Source: Lutibaculum sp963816555 (lineage in GTDB: Bacteria; Pseudomonadota; Alphaproteobacteria; Rhizobiales; Tepidamorphaceae). Taken from it: a DNA stretch of 64,000 nucleotides. Position 1 is the first letter of the stretch, and every line of letters starts with the position of its first letter. Shown here one piece after another: positions 26,492 through 35,112 of the stretch. The stretch spans positions 124,001 to 188,000 of the forward strand of contig CAWFLD010000002.1 in NCBI GenBank assembly GCA_963816555.1. The letters run 5' to 3'. Made by a program: the position numbers and the translations under genes. The notes under the pieces were generated by a model, which saw nothing but the letters and a program-made list of their open reading frames with translations, searched no databases and had not been told where the DNA came from.

Positions 26492-27509
26492 TCAGCGGTT
26501 GGCGACGGCCTTCTCGGCGGTGTCGACGAGATCGGCGCCGATCTTGTCCTTCCACTTGGCGTAGACGTCGCGGGTCGCGTCGACGAAGGCCTGGCGCTCC
26601 TCGTCGGTCAGCGTCGACGACGTCGACGTTCATCGCCTCGATGTCCTTCACCATCTGCGGGTCGTCGCCGGTCAGGCCCTTGCGGGCGACCTCGATGCCG
26701 TAGGCGCCGGCATCCTTGGCGGCCTGCCGGACGATCTCCTGGTCCTCGGGCGTGAAGTCTCTGCCAGACGCGGTCGGAGACGGCGAAGATCAGCGGGTCG
26801 GCGACGTAGTGCCAGAGCGTGACGTTGTTCTGGCCGATCTCGTTCATCTTGGGACCGTGAAGATGGTCAGCGGGTTCTCCTGCCCGTCGACGGCGCCGGT
26901 GGTCAGCGCCGGCTTGGCGTCGGCCCAGCTCATCTGCGTCGGGTTGGCGCCGAGCGCGGTGAAGATGTCGTTGAACAGCGGCGACCCGACGACGCGGATC
27001 TTCAGGCCCTTGAGGTCGTCCGGCGTGCGGACCGGATGCTTCGAGTTGGTCAGCTCGCGGAAGCCGTTCTCGGCCCAGGCCAGCGGCTCGACGCCCTGGC
27101 TGCGGATCTTGTCGAACAGCTGCTTGCCGACCTCGCCCTGGGTCAGCGCGTCGATCGCCTTGTAGTCGGGCATCAGGAACGGCATCGAGAAGATGTTGAG
27201 CTCGTTGATCTGCGGCGACCAGTTGATGGTCGAGCCGACCGCCATGTCGATGATGCCCTGGCGCATCGCGGCGAACTCGCTGGTCTGGTCGCCGGAGACG
27301 AGCGAGACGCCGGGATAGACCTTCATGTTGATGCGGCCGTCCGTGCGCTCCTCGACGAGCTCGACCCAGCGCTCGGCGGCGAGGCCCCACGGGAACGGCG
27401 CGGGCACGACGGTCGAGACCTTGTATTCGTCCTTGTAGTCCTTGGCGACGGCTGGCGCCGCGACCAGCGCGGCGATGCCGGCGGCGAGCGCGAACTTCAG
27501 AAGCTTCAT
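26492..27509 (-). pseudogene. dctP: TRAP transporter substrate-binding protein DctP, frameshifted
   Basis: The signal peptide MKLLKFALAAGIAALVAAPAVA is followed by the DctP fold: VSTVVPAPFPWGLAAERWVELVEERTDGRINMKVYPGVSLVSGDQTSEF, DMAVGSTINWSPQINELNIFSMPFLMPDYKAIDAL, LKGLKIRVVGSPLFNDIFTALGANPTQMSWADAKPALTTGAVDGQENP. Frame changes near 26863, 26762 and 26618 move through MNEIGQNNVTLWHYVADPLIFAVSD and TPEDQEIVRQAAKDAGAYGIEVARKGL to EKAVANR and the stop. Repaired length is about 338 residues. A good ribosome site (GGGAGGA) precedes the start. It is the first TRAP gene after the E1 pair. Confidence 0.85.
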
Positions 27510-27641
27510 GGTCTTCCTCCCTGTTCTGGTCCGGTTGTCGTTGATCGTCCGGTCGTCCCGGCCGGGGCGCGGGCCCTGCTCGCCCGCCTCCGGCCGTCAT
27601 CGGCGACGGCTGCCGCGTTCTTCGTCCCGGCATGCCGTCGG

Positions 27642-28616
27642 TCAGTCATGCACCATCTCCCGCGCCGCCGCCGCCACGGCGTCGGCCGTGACGCGCACCC
27701 TGTCCTCGAGCGGCGGCGAGTAGCTGACCGGCACGCGCGGCGCGCCGAGCCGGCGGACGGGCCCCTTCAGGTCGCGGAAGCAGTGCTCGGCGACGCTCGC
27801 GGCGATCTCGCCGCCGAACCCGCCGACGGCCACCGCCTCGTGCACGACGAGCAGCCGGCCGGTCCTGCCGACGCTGTCGAACACGCAGTCGCGGTCCCAC
27901 GGCCACAGCGTGCGCAGGTCGATGATCTCGGCCTCGATCCCTTGCGAGGCGAGGGTGGCGGCGGCCTCGCGGCAGGTGTGCAGCGCCGCCGACCAGGTGA
28001 CGATCGTCACGTCGCGGCCGGGCCGGTCGATCCGTGCCTTGCCGAGCTCGGCGACCTCGTCTGCCTCGGGCACCTCGCCCTGCAGCCCCCAGAGGTTCTT
28101 GTGCTCCATGTAGACGACGGGCTCGCCGGAGCGTATCGCCGCCTTGAGCATCGCCCGGTTGTCGGCGGGCGTCGCCGGCGTCGCCACCACGAGGCCGGGG
28201 ATATGGGCGTACCAGGCCTCGAGCGACTGCGAGTGCTGCGCGGCCGAGGAGCGCCACATGCCGATCGGCTGGCGCACGACGACCGGGACCCGCGTCTGGC
28301 CGCCGAACATGTAGCGCGCCTTGGCGGCCTGGTTGACGAGCTCGTCGACGGCGCAGAGCGCGAAGTCGGAGAAGCGCATCTCCACCACCACGCCGGTGCC
28401 GGCCATCGCCGCGCCGACGGCCGCGCCCATGATGCAGGCCTCCGAGATCGGCGCGTCGCAGATGCGGTCCGGCCCGAAGGCCTCGGCGAGGCCGCGATAC
28501 TGGCCGAACACGCCGCCGCGGCCGAGATCCTCGCCGACCGCCCACAGCAGCGGGTCGCGCCGCATCTCCTCGGAGAGGGCGAGCGTCGAGGCTTCGAGAT
28601 AGGTCATCGCCGCCAT
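27642..28616 (-). CDS. 2-oxoacid (pyruvate/acetoin-type) dehydrogenase E1 beta subunit
   Basis: This 324-residue beta subunit of a heterotetrameric ThDP enzyme contains the E1-beta landmarks VGEDLGRGGVFGQYRGLAEAFGPDRICDAPISEACIMGAAVGAAMAGTGVVVEMRFSDF, QPIGMWRSSAAQHSQSLEAWYAHIPGLVVATPATPADNRAMLKAAI and the C-terminal IEAEIIDLRTLWPWDRDCVFDSV. The start overlaps the alpha-subunit stop (TGATG). The pair resembles acetoin or branched-chain E1 components. No E2 or E3 gene is adjacent in this window, so the complex either borrows these or works without them, as in acetoin:DCPIP-type oxidoreductases. Confidence 0.92.
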   Translation of the reverse strand: MAAMTYLEASTLALSEEMRRDPLLWAVGEDLGRGGVFGQYRGLAEAFGPDRICDAPISEACIMGAAVGAAMAGTGVVVEMRFSDFALCAVDELVNQAAKARYMFGGQTRVPVVVRQPIGMWRSSAAQHSQSLEAWYAHIPGLVVATPATPADNRAMLKAAIRSGEPVVYMEHKNLWGLQGEVPEADEVAELGKARIDRPGRDVTIVTWSAALHTCREAAATLASQGIEAEIIDLRTLWPWDRDCVFDSVGRTGRLLVVHEAVAVGGFGGEIAASVAEHCFRDLKGPVRRLGAPRVPVSYSPPLEDRVRVTADAVAAAAREMVHD

Positions 28617-29605
28617 CAGAAGGCCCGCTCCCTGGGATCGCCGACGTCCTGCACGTCGGTGAAGGCGCCCGACACGTCCGGCCACGGGCTCGCCGCGGCC
28701 TCCCGGTAGGCCTCGTCCATCTCGTCCTTCGCCTCCGCCTCGATCCGCGACAGGAGATCCGTTCCGACCCCGGCCTCCTGAAGCACCGCGCGCAGCCGCG
28801 CGATCGGATCGCGCTTCCACCGCTCCTCGACCTCGGCGGCCGGCCGGTAGGTCGCGGGATCGACGGCGGTGTGGCCGGTCAGCCGGTAGGTCTCGGCGAC
28901 CAGCATCCGCGGCCCGCCCCCGCCGCGCACGAGGCCGATCAGCTCGCGGCCGCGCGCGTCCACCTCGACGAGGTCGTTGCCGTCGATCGTCACGGCCGGG
29001 ATGCCGAGCGCCTCCGCCCGCGCCGCGGCGCCGTCGCCGGCCGTCATCGTCCGGGTGCGGGTGGTGGCGGCGAAGCCGTTGTCCTCGCAGACGAAGAGCA
29101 CGCGCAGCGCGTTGACGCCGGCCCAGTTGAGCGCTTCGAGGAACGGCCCGCGATTGACCGCGCCGTCGCCGAAGAAGCAGACGACGATGCCGTCCCGGCG
29201 CTGCAGCTTCAGGCTGTGGGCCGCGCCGACGGCGATCGAGATGTTGGCGCCGACGACGCCGTTCGCCCCGAGCATGCCGACCTCGAAGTCGGCGATGTGC
29301 ATCGAGCCGCCCTTGCCGCCGCAATTGCCGCCGGCGCGACCGAACAGCTCGCGCATCATCGCGAGCGGCTCTGCGCCCTTGGCCATGGTGTGGCCGTGGC
29401 CGCGGTGGGTGGAGAGGATGAGGTCGCTGCGCTCGAGATTGCCGCAGATGCCGCTCGCCACGGCCTCCTGGCCGATCGAGGGGTGGATCGCGCCGAGCAC
29501 CAGCTTCTCGTCGAGCGCCGCGATCGCGGCCTGCTCGAAGGCACGGATCCGGCACATCTGCCGGTAGTGCTCGGTCAGCCGCCCGGAATCGATGTTGCGT
29601 CTCAT
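28616..29605 (-). CDS. 2-oxoacid (pyruvate/acetoin-type) dehydrogenase E1 alpha subunit
   Basis: This 329-residue alpha subunit begins MRRNIDSGRLTEHYRQMCRIRAFEQAA. It has the GAIHPSIGQEAVASGI and THRGHGHTMAKGA segments, the GGKGGSMHIAD loop, and the ThDP/Mg motif VVCFFGDGAVNRGPFLEALNWAGVNALRVLFVCEDN (GDG...N). The phosphorylation-loop-like region TYRLTGHTAVDPATYRP is typical. Its start overlaps the IclR stop by four bases, so the regulator and enzyme are co-transcribed. With E1-beta it decarboxylates a 2-oxo acid or cleaves an alpha-hydroxyketone. Confidence 0.93.
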   Translation of the reverse strand: MRRNIDSGRLTEHYRQMCRIRAFEQAAIAALDEKLVLGAIHPSIGQEAVASGICGNLERSDLILSTHRGHGHTMAKGAEPLAMMRELFGRAGGNCGGKGGSMHIADFEVGMLGANGVVGANISIAVGAAHSLKLQRRDGIVVCFFGDGAVNRGPFLEALNWAGVNALRVLFVCEDNGFAATTRTRTMTAGDGAAARAEALGIPAVTIDGNDLVEVDARGRELIGLVRGGGGPRMLVAETYRLTGHTAVDPATYRPAAEVEERWKRDPIARLRAVLQEAGVGTDLLSRIEAEAKDEMDEAYREAAASPWPDVSGAFTDVQDVGDPRERAF

Positions 29606-30390
29606 GCGACCTCGCGGGCGCCGCCGGGGCGCCTCTCCATGCGCAGCGCCACCGCGGCCGCGTGCTCCTTCAGGTGGCCGACCACGGTCGCGATCCGCTC
29701 CGGCCCCATGCGTTCCTTGATCGCCGCGACGCTGAGCGCGCCGAGCAGCCGGCCGTCCGCGCCGCGTATCGCGACGCCGACGCCGCACATGCCGGGCACG
29801 ATGCGGCCCTCGTTGACGGCATAGCCCTTCGCGGCCGCGTCCGCGGCGAAGGCGAGGATGTTGTCGCGGTCGTAGTTCGAATAGGCGGAAAGCCGTTCGG
29901 CGTTCGCCTCGACGACCTCGGCGCGCTCCGCCTCCGGCAGCGCCGCGAGCAGGGCGAGCGAGCCCGCGCCGACGCCGAGCGGCCGGCGGTCGCCGATGTC
30001 GAGGGTCAGGGTGCGGATCGGGAAGGCACCGACCTGGCGGTCGACGCAGACCGCCTCGGTGCCCTCGCGGATCGAGGCGAAGACGGTGTCCTCGGTGCGT
30101 GCGGCGAGGTCGCGCAGCGCCGGCCGCGCAAGCTCGATCAGCTCGTAGCCGCGCGCGGCCTGGCCGAGGCGGACGAGCTCGAAGCCCAGGTGATAGCGCT
30201 GGGTGGAGGCCTCCTGCGCCGCGAAGCCGACGTCGACCAGGGCGGACAGCAGGCGGTGGGCGGTGGATTTTCCGAGCGCCGCCTCGCGCGCGAGATCGGA
30301 CAGGCGGCCGCCTTCGAGCGGCTGCATCGCGAGGATGCGCAGCAGAGACGCGGCACGTTCGACCGTCCTCACCGGCGTCTCTGTCGACAC
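29602..30390 (-). CDS. IclR family transcriptional regulator
   Basis: This 262-residue regulator has an N-terminal winged helix (TVERAASLLRILAMQPLEGGRLSDLAREAALGKSTAHRLLSALVDVGF) and the C-terminal effector-binding domain with IREGTEAVCVDRQVGAFPIRTLTLDIGDRRPLGVGAGSLALLAALPEAE and VGVAIRGADGRLLGALSVAAIKERM. The GTG at 30390 gives MSTETPVRTVERA, the normal IclR start. It is transcribed as the first gene of the E1/TRAP/ThDP cluster and presumably controls it. The gap to the divergent duplicated-domain gene (30391-30558) is the likely operator region. Confidence 0.92.
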   Translation of the reverse strand: MSTETPVRTVERAASLLRILAMQPLEGGRLSDLAREAALGKSTAHRLLSALVDVGFAAQEASTQRYHLGFELVRLGQAARGYELIELARPALRDLAARTEDTVFASIREGTEAVCVDRQVGAFPIRTLTLDIGDRRPLGVGAGSLALLAALPEAERAEVVEANAERLSAYSNYDRDNILAFAADAAAKGYAVNEGRIVPGMCGVGVAIRGADGRLLGALSVAAIKERMGPERIATVVGHLKEHAAAVALRMERRPGGAREVA

Positions 30391-30558
30391 GCCCGCCCCC
30401 CGGCTATGGTTCCTCCCGCGCCAGGCGGCCGAGGGCTTTCGCCGATGGCTTGCCGGACGGTCCCGGCCATGCGCAGACTTGGCGCTGCGTTCCGATTGGC
30501 GGGACGTTCGAAGTCTATTTTCAGAACGCGACGCGGTCAATCGAGGCGTGACGGGGCG

Positions 30559-31386
30559 ATGGGCGAGGAAGACGGGATCCTCCTGACGGGGTCGATCACC
30601 AAGCTGCCGGAGGGTGCGGCGGGGCAGGTGGTGGTCGCGGGATCGCATGGCGGCGCCTATCCCGGCCGGCTGGCGATCGCGGCTTCCCTGCGCGCCGTCA
30701 TCCTGAACGACGCCGGCGTCGGCCTCGACCGCGCCGGCATCGCGGGGCTGGCGCTCTGCGAGACGGTGGGCCTCGCGGCGGCGACCGTCGCGGCGGCGAG
30801 CTGCCGGATCGGCGACCCCGCCGACATGATGGCGCGCGGCATCGTCAGCTACGTCAACCTCCAGGCCGAGGCCTGCGGCGTGGCGCCGGGCGACCCGGTC
30901 GCGGATGCCGCCCGCAAGCTGCGCGCCGCTAAGCCGATGGACATGCGGGCGAAGCTGCCCGAGGCGGCCGAGACGCGCAGCGTGGAACGCCTGCCGGGCG
31001 CGGCGCGGGATCTCGTGCTCGTCGATTCCGCATCGCTCGTGCGGCCCGAGGATGCCGGGGCGGTCGTCGTCACCGGCTCGCATGGCGGCCTGTTCGACCC
31101 CGATCCGGCTCGCGCGCTGGCCGCCGACGCCTTCGCCGCCATCTTCAACGACGCCGGCCGCGGCGCCGACGACTGGAGCGTGTCGCGCCTGCCGGTGCTC
31201 GACCGACGCGGCATCGCCGCCGCCACCGTGTCGACCGGCACGGCGCGGATCGGCGAGGCCCGCTCGACCTGGCAGGACGGGGTGATCTCGGAGGTCAACG
31301 AGCGCGCGCGTGCCGCGGGGGTGTCGGTCGGCCAGGCCTGCCGCGACGCGGTGGCGCGCCTGGTTTCGGCCGGGCCGACGCCGTGA
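30559..31386 (+). CDS. Unknown protein with two tandem copies of an SHGG domain
   Basis: I do not recognise this 275-residue protein. It consists of two related halves of about 130 residues. Copy 1 has GQVVVAGSHGGAYPGRLA...LRAVILNDAGVGLDRAGIAGLALCETVGLAAATVAAASCRIGDPADMMARGIVSYVNLQA. Copy 2 has GAVVVTGSHGGLFDPDPA...FAAIFNDAGRGADDWSVSRLPVLDRRGIAAATVSTGTARIGEARSTWQDGVISEVNERA. Shared features are the VVxGSHGG, NDAG and RIG..........G.(I/V)S.VN motifs. There is no signal peptide or membrane segment. It stands divergent from iclR and 24 bases ahead of a convergent lysR. Histidine and aspartate conservation hints at an enzyme. Confidence 0.7.
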   Translation: MGEEDGILLTGSITKLPEGAAGQVVVAGSHGGAYPGRLAIAASLRAVILNDAGVGLDRAGIAGLALCETVGLAAATVAAASCRIGDPADMMARGIVSYVNLQAEACGVAPGDPVADAARKLRAAKPMDMRAKLPEAAETRSVERLPGAARDLVLVDSASLVRPEDAGAVVVTGSHGGLFDPDPARALAADAFAAIFNDAGRGADDWSVSRLPVLDRRGIAAATVSTGTARIGEARSTWQDGVISEVNERARAAGVSVGQACRDAVARLVSAGPTP

Positions 31387-31410
31387 GCTGATCGGCTCGG
31401 GCGGCGCGTC

Positions 31411-32334
31411 TCACCCGCGCGGCGGCGCGCCCGGCCGGCGGTCGGCGCAGGCCGCGAGGATCCAGTCGCAGATCTCCCTCGCCCGCGGCGAGACGGAGCG
31501 CCAGGACAGCACGTAGCCGCAGTCGCGCTGCTCGACGACCGGGCCGCACGCCACGAGGCGGCCGTCGGCGAGGAAGTCGTCGACGAGGCCGGCCCAGCCG
31601 AGCGCGATGCCCCGGCCCGCACAGGCGGCGCCGATCAGCAGCGGATAGTTGTTGTAGATGAAGGTCGGCCGCTCGCCCGGCGGCGGCAGGCCCTGCGCCG
31701 CGAGCCAGCCCTGCCAGTCGAGCCATCGCGGATCGTGCTCGTCCATGTGCAGGAGCGGCAGGCGCGGCAGCCGCGCGACGTCGGTGTCGCCCGCGATGCC
31801 GTGGCGGGCCGCGAAGTCGGGGCTGCAGACGGGCTGCACCAGGCTCGGCATCAGCGCCCGCTCGCGCGCGTTCAGCCGGTCGAACTCGCCGAACTGAACC
31901 GCGATGTCGGCGCTGCGCATCTCCTCGGCGTCGCCCCGGTCGGCCGAGACGACGCGCAGGCGCGTCTCCGGGAAGGCCGCCTCGAGCTCGTGCAGGCGCG
32001 CCTGCAGCCAGAAATGCGTGAAGCCGAAATTGCTGGCGACCGTGACGCGCTCCGGCTCGCCGCGCGAGACGACCGCCGTCTCCTCGGCGATGCGGTCGAA
32101 GGCCTTCGCGATCGCCTGGTGGTAGGCCCGGCCCTGCGTCGTCAGGCTCAGCCGGCCGCCGCGGCGCTCGAAGAGGCGGACGCCGAGCGCCTCTTCCAGC
32201 GTCCTGATGTGCTGCGACAGGGCCGGCTGGGTGACGCCGAGCTCCTCGGCGGCGGCCGTCACCGTGCCGAGGCGGCCGACGGCGTCGAAGGCGAGGAGGG
32301 CCCTGAGGGGCGGCAGGCGGCGCGCTGTTGGCAT
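31411..32334 (-). CDS. LysR family transcriptional regulator (GcvA-like)
   Basis: This 307-residue regulator has its helix-turn-helix at residues 5-65 (LRALLAFDAVGRLGTVTAAAEELGVTQPALSQHIRTLEEALGVRLF). The effector domain includes the GcvA-type LHMDEHDPRWLDWQGWLAAQG region and GRGIALGWAGLVDDFLADGRLV near the C-terminus. It is divergent from the TmpA/TmpB-like oxygenase operon across a gap of about 110 bases, so it most likely regulates those genes. Its ligand may be an organophosphonate or quaternary amine if the oxygenase assignment is right. Confidence 0.92.
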   Translation of the reverse strand: MPTARRLPPLRALLAFDAVGRLGTVTAAAEELGVTQPALSQHIRTLEEALGVRLFERRGGRLSLTTQGRAYHQAIAKAFDRIAEETAVVSRGEPERVTVASNFGFTHFWLQARLHELEAAFPETRLRVVSADRGDAEEMRSADIAVQFGEFDRLNARERALMPSLVQPVCSPDFAARHGIAGDTDVARLPRLPLLHMDEHDPRWLDWQGWLAAQGLPPPGERPTFIYNNYPLLIGAACAGRGIALGWAGLVDDFLADGRLVACGPVVEQRDCGYVLSWRSVSPRAREICDWILAACADRRPGAPPRG

Positions 32335-32447
32335 TAGGTGAGCTTATGGCCGGCATCAAGGGAGCGCCGCTGGCAAAGGCGAAGGCGGCGGCGCTACGAA
32401 TATTCGCCGTCGTGCTGCTGCACCGCAAGAACCCGAAGGAGATGCCG

Positions 32448-33572
32448 ATGCCGCCCGTGTCGTTCCGCCTCGAACAGACGCCGCCCCGCGTGATCGCGAC
32501 GACGGACGCGGGGGAGCAGGCCCTGCCTGCCCTGTGGCTGAGGGAGCGCTGCCAGGACGAGGCGAGCCTCGACCACGCGACGCAGCAGCGGCTCTTCGAC
32601 CCGCACAGGCTGCCCCACGACCTGCGCCTCGAGGAGGCCCGTGCCGACGGGGACGCGCTTTGGCTCGCCTTCAGCGACGGCTATGCCGGAAGCTTCGACA
32701 CGGCGGCCTTCCTTCCGGATTTCGACGCCTCCGACGGCTGCCCGGACCCGGTCGCCTGGCGCGCCGGCGAGGCGCCGACGCACCGCCACGCCTGGCCGCA
32801 GGTCGAGGCGACCGATGCCGGCCTCGCCGCCGCGCTCGGCCAGTTCCTCGCCTACGGCTACGTCGTCCTCTCCGGGGTGCCGTGCGAGCGCGATGCGATC
32901 CTCGATGTCGCCGCCCGCTTCGGCTATGTCCGCGACACCAATTTCGGACGGCTCTTCGAGGTCTATTCGCGGCCGAACGCCAACGACCTCGCCTATACCG
33001 GCAAGGTGCTCGGGCCGCACACCGACAACCCGTACCGCGATCCCGTCCCCGGCATCCAGCTCCTGCACTGCCTGATCAACGAGACGACGGGCGGGCTCTC
33101 GACCCTCGTCGACTCCAAGGCCGTCTGCCAGGCGCTGGAAGAGGAGATGCCCGGCGCGATCGCGCTTCTGGCGAAGCATCCGGTGCGCTTCCGCTTCGTC
33201 GACGCCACGACCGAGCTGATCGATCGCGGGCCCATCGTCGAGCTCGACGCCGCCGGCCGCGTCTCCGGCCTGCGCTACAGCCCGCGCCTCGACTACCTGC
33301 CGCTGATGCCGGAAGACGAGATGCGCGCCTTCCACAAGGCCCGCGCGCGGCTCGGCGAGCTGCTGAGCGATCCGGCCTTCGAGATGCGCTTCCTGCTCGG
33401 CGCGGGCGAGCTCATGATGTTCGACAACTCGCGGGTGCTGCACGGCCGCACGTCGTTCGACCCGAACGAGGGGCGCCGCCACCTGCAGGGATGCTATATC
33501 GACATCGACGAGCCGCGCAGCCGCTACCGGGTGCTCGGGCGTCGCGGCGTGGCCGACCAGCAGGCAGCCTGA
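32448..33572 (+). CDS. Fe(II)/2-oxoglutarate dioxygenase of the gamma-butyrobetaine hydroxylase family (TmpA-like)
   Basis: This 374-residue enzyme has an N-terminal DUF971-like zinc domain (LPALWLRERCQDEASLDHATQQRLFDPHRLP) and the TauD-type catalytic domain. Iron ligands are H and D in VLGPHTDNPYRDPVPGIQLLHCL and the distal H in SRVLHGRTSFDPNEGRRHLQGCYID, which also carries the 2-oxoglutarate arginine. The start at 32448 is chosen because GAAGGA lies seven bases upstream; an ATG two codons earlier abuts that site. An HD-domain oxygenase gene follows, as in TmpA-TmpB, which convert 2-trimethylaminoethylphosphonate to glycine betaine and phosphate. Gamma-butyrobetaine or trimethyllysine hydroxylase are alternatives. 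Confidence 0.85.
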   Translation: MPPVSFRLEQTPPRVIATTDAGEQALPALWLRERCQDEASLDHATQQRLFDPHRLPHDLRLEEARADGDALWLAFSDGYAGSFDTAAFLPDFDASDGCPDPVAWRAGEAPTHRHAWPQVEATDAGLAAALGQFLAYGYVVLSGVPCERDAILDVAARFGYVRDTNFGRLFEVYSRPNANDLAYTGKVLGPHTDNPYRDPVPGIQLLHCLINETTGGLSTLVDSKAVCQALEEEMPGAIALLAKHPVRFRFVDATTELIDRGPIVELDAAGRVSGLRYSPRLDYLPLMPEDEMRAFHKARARLGELLSDPAFEMRFLLGAGELMMFDNSRVLHGRTSFDPNEGRRHLQGCYIDIDEPRSRYRVLGRRGVADQQAA

Positions 33573-33588
33573 ACGGGAGTCATCCGAG

Positions 33589-34209
33589 ATGGAAAAGGTC
33601 AAGTTCCGGCAGATGAAGGACGGCGACAGGGAGGATTACGAGCTCCTCGACGTCCACGAGCGGGCCTATGCCGCGCAGACCGGCGAGCGGCTGCTGCAGG
33701 CGATGGTCGACCTCGACGCGAGCCTGTCCGGCTACCAGGTCACGCGCCTCGGCCACTCGCTGCAGTCGGCGACCCGCGCCTGGCGCGACGGCGCCGATCT
33801 CGACTGGGTGGTGGCGACGCTGCTCCACGACATCGGCGACATCTACGCGCCCTACAACCACGACGAATACGCCGCCTCGATCATCCGGCCCTTCGTGCGC
33901 GAGCAGTGCACGTGGACGGTGGAGCATCACGGCACGTTCCAGAAGGTCTACTACGCGCACCATGTCGGCGGGAATCCGGAGAGCCGGCAGGCCCACCGCG
34001 ACAACCCCTACTACGAGGACTGCGCCGAGTTCTGCGAGCGCTGGGACCAGTCGAGCTTCGACCCCGGCTACGACAGCCTGCCGCTCGACTTCTTCCGGCC
34101 GATGGTGCTCGAGGTCTTCGCGCGCGAGGCGTACGACCCCGCCGTTATCCGCAAGGGCGAGCGCGAGCCGCTGGTGCGCACGCCGGTGGCGGAGGAGCGG
34201 GCCGCCTGA
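33589..34209 (+). CDS. HD-domain diiron oxygenase (TmpB/PhnZ-like)
   Basis: This 206-residue protein has HD-superfamily metal ligands: H in VTRLGHSLQSATRA, HD in VVATLLHDIGDIYAPYNHDEYAASI (with a further H), H in WTVEHHGTFQKVYYAHHVGG, and a late D. PhnZ and TmpB use such sites as mixed-valent diiron oxygenases that cleave C-P bonds of hydroxylated aminophosphonates, and the partner dioxygenase just upstream supports this over a phosphohydrolase. The ATG at 33589 is preceded by CGGGAG. The last codons and the stop lie in the first copy of a 23-base tandem duplication. Confidence 0.82.
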   Translation: MEKVKFRQMKDGDREDYELLDVHERAYAAQTGERLLQAMVDLDASLSGYQVTRLGHSLQSATRAWRDGADLDWVVATLLHDIGDIYAPYNHDEYAASIIRPFVREQCTWTVEHHGTFQKVYYAHHVGGNPESRQAHRDNPYYEDCAEFCERWDQSSFDPGYDSLPLDFFRPMVLEVFAREAYDPAVIRKGEREPLVRTPVAEERAA

Positions 34210-34234
34210 GCGCGGAGGAGCGGGCGGCCTGAGC
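34189..34234. repeat. 23-base tandem duplication across the stop codon of the HD-oxygenase gene
   Basis: Two adjacent 23-base units (34189-34211 and 34212-34234) differ at one base (GGGCCGCC versus GGGCGGCC). The first unit encodes the AEERAA tail and the TGA stop; the second lies in the untranslated gap. A short piece of a third unit (GCGG) follows. This looks like a recent slippage or duplication event, or an assembly artefact. Confidence 0.8.
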
Positions 34235-34329
34235 GCGGCTCCGGGCGGTCTGCACGAGCCCGCCCGGCTGGCGCTCGGCACGTCGCTGCGCGATAGTCGG
34301 GCATCCCCTGTCGTCCACGAGGAAGTCCG

Positions 34330-35094
34330 ATGGCTGTCGCGGCGGTTGCCACACCCGACCACAATCTCCCCTACGCGAAGGAGCGCATGGAGCTCGCCTG
34401 CGCCTTTCGCTGGACCGCCCGCCTCGACATGCACGAGGGGGTGGCGAACCACTTCTCGCTCGCCGTCGACGACAGCGGCAGGCGCTTCCTGATCAACCCG
34501 AACCAGCGCCACTTCTCGCGCATCAAGGCCTCCGACCTCCTGCTGCTCGACGCCGACGATCCCGACACGCTGAGCGCGCCGGACGCGCCCGATCCGACGG
34601 CCTGGGGCCTGCACGGCGCGGTGCATCGTGCCTGTCCGCACGCACGCTGCGTGCTGCACGTCCACCCGATCCACTCGACGGTGCTTGCGAGCCTCGCCGA
34701 CTCCACGCTGCCGCCGATCGACCAGAACTCGGCCGCCTTCTACGAGCGCCACGTCGTCGACAACTCCTATGGCGGGCTCGCCTTCGAGGAGGAGGGCGAG
34801 CGCTGCGCGAAGCTCCTCTCGGACCCGAAGGTCAAGGTCATGGTGATGGGCAATCACGGTGTCATGGTGCTCGGCGACAGCGTCGCCGACGCGTTCGAAC
34901 GGCTCTACTATTTCGAGCGCGCCGCCGAGACCTACGTGAAGGCGCTCTGGACCGGCCGTCCGTTGCGCGTCCTTTCCCACGAGGTCGCCTCGCGCACCGC
35001 CCGGCAGCTGGCGGAGTATCCGGGGCAGGGCGGGCGGCACCTGGCCGAGCTGATGGCGATCCTCGACGAGGAGGGCTCCGACTACCGGAGCTGA
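34330..35094 (+). CDS. Class II aldolase/adducin family protein
   Basis: This 254-residue protein is related to fuculose-phosphate aldolase. The zinc ligands are visible as HVHP in CPHARCVLHVHPIHSTVLASL and a late H in VMVMGNHGVMVLGDSVADAFERLYYFERAAET, with an early N/H region in LDMHEGVANHFSLAVDD. Members are retro-aldolases, decarboxylases or structural adducin domains; substrate is not predictable. It follows the TmpA/TmpB-like pair by 120 bases and may share its transcript; the ABC operon converges on it from the other side. Confidence 0.9.
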   Translation: MAVAAVATPDHNLPYAKERMELACAFRWTARLDMHEGVANHFSLAVDDSGRRFLINPNQRHFSRIKASDLLLLDADDPDTLSAPDAPDPTAWGLHGAVHRACPHARCVLHVHPIHSTVLASLADSTLPPIDQNSAAFYERHVVDNSYGGLAFEEEGERCAKLLSDPKVKVMVMGNHGVMVLGDSVADAFERLYYFERAAETYVKALWTGRPLRVLSHEVASRTARQLAEYPGQGGRHLAELMAILDEEGSDYRS

Positions 35095-35112
35095 CCCGCA
35101 GGCGCGCCGGCT

